DNA of 64,000 bases, taken from positions 82,480,563-82,544,562 of the forward strand of contig NC_044564.1 in the NCBI RefSeq assembly GCF_007565055.1, in the 5' to 3' direction. Source of the stretch: Rhinopithecus roxellana. Lineage: Eukaryota > Chordata > Mammalia > Primates > Cercopithecidae. The notes under the pieces were generated by a model that had not been told where the DNA came from, did no database searches, and worked only from the letters and a program-made list of their open reading frames with translations. Position numbers and translations under genes: made by a program. Shown here one piece after another: positions 60,049 to 64,000 of the stretch (position 1 is its first letter; each line of letters starts with the position of its first letter).

Positions 60049-60346
60049 TTGTTTGTTTGTTTGTTTGAGACGGAGTCTCGCTCTGTCGCCCAGGCTGGAA
60101 TGCAGTAGCCGGAGCTCAGCTCACTGCAAGCTCCGCCTCCCGGGTTTACACCATTCTCCTGCCTCAGCCTCCCGAGTAGCTGGGACTACAGGCGGCCGCC
60201 ACCTCGCCCGGCTAATTTTTTTGTATTTTTAGTAGAGACAGGTTTCACCGTATTAGCCAGGATGGTCTCGATCTTCTGACCTCGTGATCCCCTGTCTCGG
60301 CCTCCCAAAGTGCTGGGATTACAGGCTTGAGCCACCGCGCCCGGCC
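60049..60346 (-). mobile_element. AluY (cercopithecid type), reverse orientation, 14-bp TSD
   Basis: Tail (GTTT)n, that is (AAAC)n on the Alu strand, then antisense Alu to 'gagccaccgcgcccggcc'. It has the monkey-type variants 'gtagccggagctcagc' and 'cacctcgcccggct'. The TSD tatttgtactactt (60035-60048) versus tatttgtacttctt (60347-60360) has one mismatch. Confidence 0.95.
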
Positions 60347-60360
60347 TATTTGTACTTCTT

Positions 60361-61379
60361 ATTTGCCAATTCTTCATTATTATAACTTTCTGATACAGTA
60401 AATAATTACTTACATTAAACTATTTTTATTTAAATTACTATGCAGTTTATGCCTTCTAGGTGGATGCTGAATTATACAATATATCTGAATTAAAATTATA
60501 CGTATTTATCCAGTTGCAACTTTAAGAGTAGACTCATGGAGGACTAAAATAGAAGCAGGTTGTCCAATCAGTAAGCTATAACAATTAAACAATCAAAAAT
60601 CTATAGCAGCTTAGATCAAATTTGTATCAGTCTGGGAGTGGAAAGTGCTCAGATTCTAGATGTAATTTAAATGTAGAGTAACAAGATTTACTGACGTATC
60701 AAATGTGAACATGTTACAAAGGAGGTTTCAAGATTGACTATAGGCCATTGACCTGAGCAATTGGAAAAATGAAGTTACCTGTATCACAATGAAGAAGTCT
60801 GTGAGAAGAGCACATGTTGAGAAAAATATCTGGAGCTCAGTTTTTATATAGTTAAGTTTGAAATGTTTATTAAATATACAAGGAACATGTTATATTGACA
60901 GTTTGGTATATCAGTCTAGATATATATAAGTAGATAAATAAACTTGATGATCATTATCATACTCACAGCCATAAAGCAAAGAAGAGCTAGAAGGCTGAGT
61001 TCTGGAACATCTTAATATTCAAAAGTAAGGAATACATGGGAAGCAAGAGAGACCACCGAAAATTGAGCAAGACCTTGCCCTAGAAGCACAGGTTTGTCAA
61101 AAGAGAAAAAAGTAATTGGCCCTAACAAAAACTATTTATAGGTCAACGGATATGAGAGACAAAACAATGTCATTGGATTTAGCAATTTGAAGTCATTGGT
61201 AAATCATTAGCAACACTATACACAGAAGACAAAATAAGAGGAGAAACATTTGACACTATGAGTAACAAATATAATCTATTTGAAGGAGTTTTGCTAAGAA
61301 GAAAAACGGGGAAAAGTTTTTGTGGCTCTAGAGAGAAGAGGGATCAAGATGAAGCTTTTTACAAATATGTTTAGGGACC
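60361..61379. other. Unassigned AT-rich stretch
   Basis: No gene or recognised repeat in about 1 kb. Confidence 0.35.
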
Positions 61380-61625
61380 TCATGAATAAGATTAGTGCTC
61401 CTATCAAAGGGACCACAAAGAGCTTCCTCATTCCTTCTGTCATGTGAGGACACAGTAAAAACATGTCTGTCTATGAACCAGGAAGCCACCTCTCAGCAGA
61501 CACAGAATCTGCTGGCCATTTCACCTTGGATTTTACTATCTCCAGAACTATGAGAAATAAATTTTATATGCGACCTGGTCTATGGCATTCTGTTTTTGGC
61601 ACCCGAATTTGCTAAAGTACCAGCA
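61380..61625 (+). mobile_element. MaLR-type LTR, 3' part (MLT1/MST-like)
   Basis: 'aagattagtgctcctatcaaagggaccacaaagagcttcctcattccttctgtcatgtgaggacacag', 'ctgtctatgaaccaggaagcc', 'gacacagaatctgctggcc' and 'ctccagaactatgagaaataaat' match the 3' half of an MLT1-like LTR. Ends near 'atggcattctg'. Confidence 0.65.
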
Positions 61626-61943
61626 TATCAGCTTGTACACATAATTTTTGGAAACTCTGATGCCAAATCCTTGATGTCAAAACGTGATTGATCTGCTGGA
61701 GAAATGAATGTACATGATCCTTCTTTCCACAATAAACCGGAGAGTCAAAACTGGCAAAAGTAGGTCAGGGTTTTCTAAAAGCCATACCTGAAAGGTTTCC
61801 AATAACAGTTGATTTGATGGTAATTCAATCACACAAACAACCACAACAAAAAGACACAACTATCAGAGATTTTCAGGATAGCCTCAAAAACACCGTCACA
61901 CACTAAGGAGTTAAAGAAGGCACGAAGTTTCAAAAAGTCAAGC

Positions 61944-61949
61944 TTTATT
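61944..61949 (-). promoter_or_regulatory. AATAAA polyadenylation-type signal on the reverse strand
   Basis: Reverse-strand AATAAA followed by 'gcttgactttttgaaac'. It lies downstream of the Ral-GDS-like remnant on the same strand, so it could be the old 3' end of that transcript unit. By itself the hexamer is common in AT-rich DNA, so this is a suggestion. Confidence 0.3.
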
Positions 61950-61978
61950 TAAACATCATTGTATAAACTTGTAATTCT

Positions 61979-62156
61979 TTTTTTTTTTTTTTTTTTTTGA
62001 GACGCAGTCTCGCTCTGTCGCCCAGCCTGGAATTCAACGGTGCGATATTGGCTCACTGCAAGCTCGGCCTCCAGGGTTTAAGCCATTCTCCTGCCTCAGC
62101 CTCCCAAGTAGCTGGGACTACAGGCGCCCGCCACCGCGCCCGCCACCACGCCCGGC
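61979..62156 (-). mobile_element. 5'-truncated Alu (right arm only), reverse orientation, 17-bp TSD
   Basis: A T-run of about 20 is followed by the antisense right monomer, ending 'gccaccacgcccggc' where the A-rich linker should begin; 'cgcccgccaccgcgcccgccaccacg' contains a small internal duplication. The TSD tataaacttgtaattct (61962-61978) versus tataagcttgtaattct (62157-62173) has one mismatch, so the truncation happened at insertion. Confidence 0.92.
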
Positions 62157-62173
62157 TATAAGCTTGTAATTCT

Positions 62174-62762
62174 AATACTATGAACAAATCCTAAGGCAGG
62201 TGGCAGCATAGAGACCCCGGGGCACAAGTGCTGAGTTTGGAAGCTTTGGTTCCTGTGCATTTTGCAGCTGCCCCCTGGTCCCCTGAACCCCTGCCTGCCT
62301 GTTAAGAAGATCCGGTCCCTGGCAGCAGATCAGGGGCAAACAGCCCAGATGCCCAGTTGCGGGCAGACCTCCATGCCTGGAGGAGGAGGCCGCCTCTGGG
62401 AACAGGAAGAGCTGCTGGAACCCCTCCTCGCAGGCTCCTTTTCCTGCTCTCAATCACCTCCTGCCAGCATATATACACCCCCAGCACCAGCAGAATGAAC
62501 AGGTCCTGCGCAGCAGGGCTGCAACTCTGCTGAATGAGAGAAGCCTCTCTCCAGCGAGATAGAGAAACCCAGGCTACACACCCTGATCTCTGTCTGCATG
62601 GCTCCTACCGTGCCCATGACTGGGAGCAGCATGGGAGCTGCTGGCTGGGGCTCTGCTGACCACCCCTACTCTGTCACCGCTAGTTCCACCCATGCTTTCA
62701 GCTCCAGGACTGAGGCCAGTGGCTACAACAAGTTCCATGATGTCAGGCAGCTTCTCTTTGAG
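62174..62762. other. GC-richer sequence downstream of the Ral-GDS-like remnant
   Basis: Composition rises well above the rest of the window, and no interspersed repeat is recognised. Both strands carry overlapping 60-90-codon frames, as expected for GC-rich non-coding DNA. On the reverse strand it directly follows the remnant's stop (62763) and would be 3' exon, intron or UTR of the same former gene. The first ~60 bases past the stop still resemble the family (KEKLPDI-like), after which similarity fades. Confidence 0.45.
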
Positions 62763-62914
62763 CTAGTCCTTGGCTGTACCAGGGCAGGGGCAGGAAGGCT
62801 CTGGAGCTGCCTCTAGTTCCAGCGCTGTCCCTGGAGGGAGCTCTTCCCCTGGTGCTGGCACTAGCTCAACAGCTGGCACTGGAATTTCCTGTATTGCTGT
62901 ATATGGAGCAGGAG
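62763..62914 (-). pseudogene. Ral-GDS-related (RGL4/RALGDS-like) pseudogene exon fragment
   Basis: On the reverse strand a polypyrimidine tract and AG ('ctttctcctttttcag', 62915-62930) precede an open stretch of about 50 codons ending at TAG (62763-62765). It is rich in Pro, Ala and Glu: APAPYTAIQEIPVPAVELVP, then APGEELPPGTALELEAAPEP, then SCPCPGTAKD. From memory, human RGL4 has a similarly ordered PAPGE / PPGT / SCPC segment followed by an ELPD motif; here LPDI comes 4 codons after the stop. This region of the family is the variable linker between the N-terminal domain and the catalytic RasGEF (CDC25) domain that activates Ral GTPases. No CDC25 domain is visible downstream, and the frame stops, so a pseudogene fragment is the best reading. 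The assignment rests on recalled sequence and needs a search. Confidence 0.5.
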
Positions 62915-63214
62915 CTGAAAAAGGAGAAAGAGTCATCAACAACAGTCACTTTCCACTGGAATTTCCAAACGTGGAAACAACCTCGCTGAATTTAAAGGAA
63001 TTCTAGCCCCCAAAGAAAGACTCCCACAAAGTCTTCCAGACTGCAGGCCACCTCACCATATATGCCTGTGCCTTGATGGGCTCCAGAATCTCCAGCCAGA
63101 CAGGGACAATGTGCAGATGTGGCCCAGATGGGATCATTGGTAAAACCTGGCCTGGTAAATGGCCAGAGGCGTCTGGGGTGAGGAATGAGCTACATAGGCA
63201 TCATTGGAAAAGGC

Positions 63215-63300
63215 TGTCACTCTTTCCATTCCTGAAGCAGGACCCTCAAAAGGTGGGCCAAGAACATCTTGCTCTCCTGAACATCTCCCACCAAGTAAGC
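63215..63300 (-). pseudogene. Possible second exon fragment of the Ral-GDS-like remnant
   Basis: A reverse-strand frame reads GDVQESKMFLAHLLRVLLQEWKE and then stops. Position (300-400 bases upstream of the acceptor-bordered exon) and pattern (acidic-Q-E followed by a leucine helix) are what the family would have just before its Pro/Glu linker. Similarity is weak and I could not locate a splice donor with confidence. Confidence 0.22.
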
Positions 63301-63502
63301 TGGCTACCGGGCTGGCTCTAGGATATGGGTGTCTGGTTACCAGAGTTCTAAGTTTTGTTCAGGTCTGTCGTCAAGGAAGTGAGGTTGCATCTTTAAGTTT
63401 CCATCCCCTTGGCCCCTACCTGCCATAAGACCTACTAAGGACCCCACTGGACTGCTGACTGCTCACCCTCCCCACAGGTCAATTCTGTACCTGTACACAG
63501 TT

Positions 63503-63997
63503 ATGTCCACCCAGGGCCTGCTTGGACACCTGTGCCTGATGTTCACCAGGGGCTAGATGTCCTCCTCAGACCTGAGTGTTCACCTAGGGCCTGGTGTCCA
63601 CCTTGGGCCTATGTTTCACTTGGGGCCTTGTGTTTACCTGGGGACTGGTATACAGCTGTGGACTGATGGCCTATTGGGTCCCGTTGTTAACCTAAGGCCT
63701 GGTGTCCATCAGGGGCCTGGTGATCACCTGGGATTTGGGTTTCAACCTGGGGCCTGGGTGTCCATTAAGGCCTGATGTGCACCTAAGGCCTGAGTTTTCA
63801 CCTGGGCCTGACAATCACATGGGGACTGGGTCTAATATCCACCTGGAGCCTATGTATCTACTTAAGGCATGGTGTCTACCTGCAGCCTGATGTCCACATG
63901 ACTCTGGAGTTCGACATGGGCCTGTTTTACATCTAGGGCTTTGGTGTACCTCTGGGGCTGGTTGTCATTTTGGAGCCTGGTGTACACCTTGAGATCA
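63503..63997. repeat. 18-bp minisatellite (about 27 diverged units), continuing past the window
   Basis: Tandem array with consensus gtgtccacctggggcctg. Most units are exactly 18 bases; a few are 17-19 and one about 22. Units run without a break from 63503 to the window end. They are quite diverged from each other (clear copies at 63576, 63594, 63630 and 63702). Because 18 is a multiple of three, a + frame (63557-63775) translates as imperfect GVHLGP hexapeptides. No start context or homology suggests that this is a gene. Confidence 0.9.
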
Positions 63998-64000
63998 GTG

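Noticed and set aside
62178..62632. Reverse-strand frames 62178-62453, 62302-62487 and 62450-62632 as small genes
   Set aside because: Overlapping frames in GC-rich non-coding DNA with no domain, motif or start context.
62598..62816. + strand frame starting MAPTV, superficially like a RasGEF 'MAPTVRA' string
   Set aside because: It is on the opposite strand to the Ral-GDS-like exon, and the resemblance ends after five residues. Treated as coincidence.
63557..63775. A hexapeptide-repeat protein encoded by the minisatellite
   Set aside because: The frame is a by-product of the 18-bp period. It is interrupted, lacks a plausible start and continues no homologous sequence.
1..64000. tRNA, rRNA, snRNA, CRISPR, prokaryotic operon signals, centromeric alpha satellite
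   Set aside because: Read for characteristic motifs and none was found. The context is primate nuclear DNA dominated by retrotransposons.

Overview
The window looks like AT-rich, gene-poor nuclear DNA of an Old World monkey (macaque/baboon/vervet type). No intact cellular gene, tRNA, rRNA or CRISPR array was seen. The primate assignment rests on many Alu and L1PA copies. The monkey assignment rests on young AluY copies at 3271-3588, 44573-44875 and 60049-60346. They carry the 'ccggatctcagctc' / 'gagatccggccactgc' and 'cacctcgcccggct' variants that I associate with the cercopithecid AluYRa lineage rather than human AluY. L1 3' ends reading 'cacaagtatacatatg' fit the same picture.

Layout. 0-11.5 kb: old L1M fragments on both strands, broken by a THE1 solo LTR and two Alus; a 5'-truncated L1PA (4539-6205) with a clean 11-bp target-site duplication (TSD); then old sequence with MIR and L1M nested in an ancient repeat. 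11.5-16.6 kb: mostly unassigned AT-rich DNA, an ERV-type LTR (about 13.8-14.4 kb) and a short L1PA with TSD (14881-15351). 16.67-22.87 kb: a full-length, reverse-strand L1 with matching 11-bp TSDs, a complete 5'UTR, an intact 338-codon ORF1 and a full-length 1275-codon ORF2 spoiled by one early stop. 24.76-28.28 kb: a second reverse-strand L1PA that keeps its 5' end and 3' half but has lost about 2.7 kb between 5'UTR and mid-ORF2. 28-44 kb: old L1M, MLT1-type LTRs, MIR, L2, a hAT relic and three Alus in AT-rich background. 44-58 kb: one AluY with TSD, ancient repeats, MIR, microsatellites, and one short L1PA with odd filler at its 5' junction. 58-62 kb: AT-rich DNA with half a MADE1 element, an AluY and an MLT1-type LTR.

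62.2-64 kb: composition turns abruptly GC-richer. On the reverse strand there is a splice-acceptor-bordered stretch that resembles the proline/glutamate-rich part of the Ral-GDS-related (RGL4/RALGDS) family. It is followed upstream by an 18-bp minisatellite that runs off the window end. This is the only part that suggests a former cellular gene, probably a duplicated pseudogene.

The only protein-coding capacity of note is that of L1: ORF1 (RNA-binding chaperone) and ORF2 (endonuclease/reverse transcriptase) would act together in target-primed reverse transcription. The other insertions (Alu and truncated L1 with A-tails and TSDs) are products of that machinery. I found no convincing undescribed system. 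The most useful leads are the one-mutation-from-intact L1, the internally deleted L1, the Ral-GDS-like remnant with its minisatellite, and a few atypical retrotransposition junctions.
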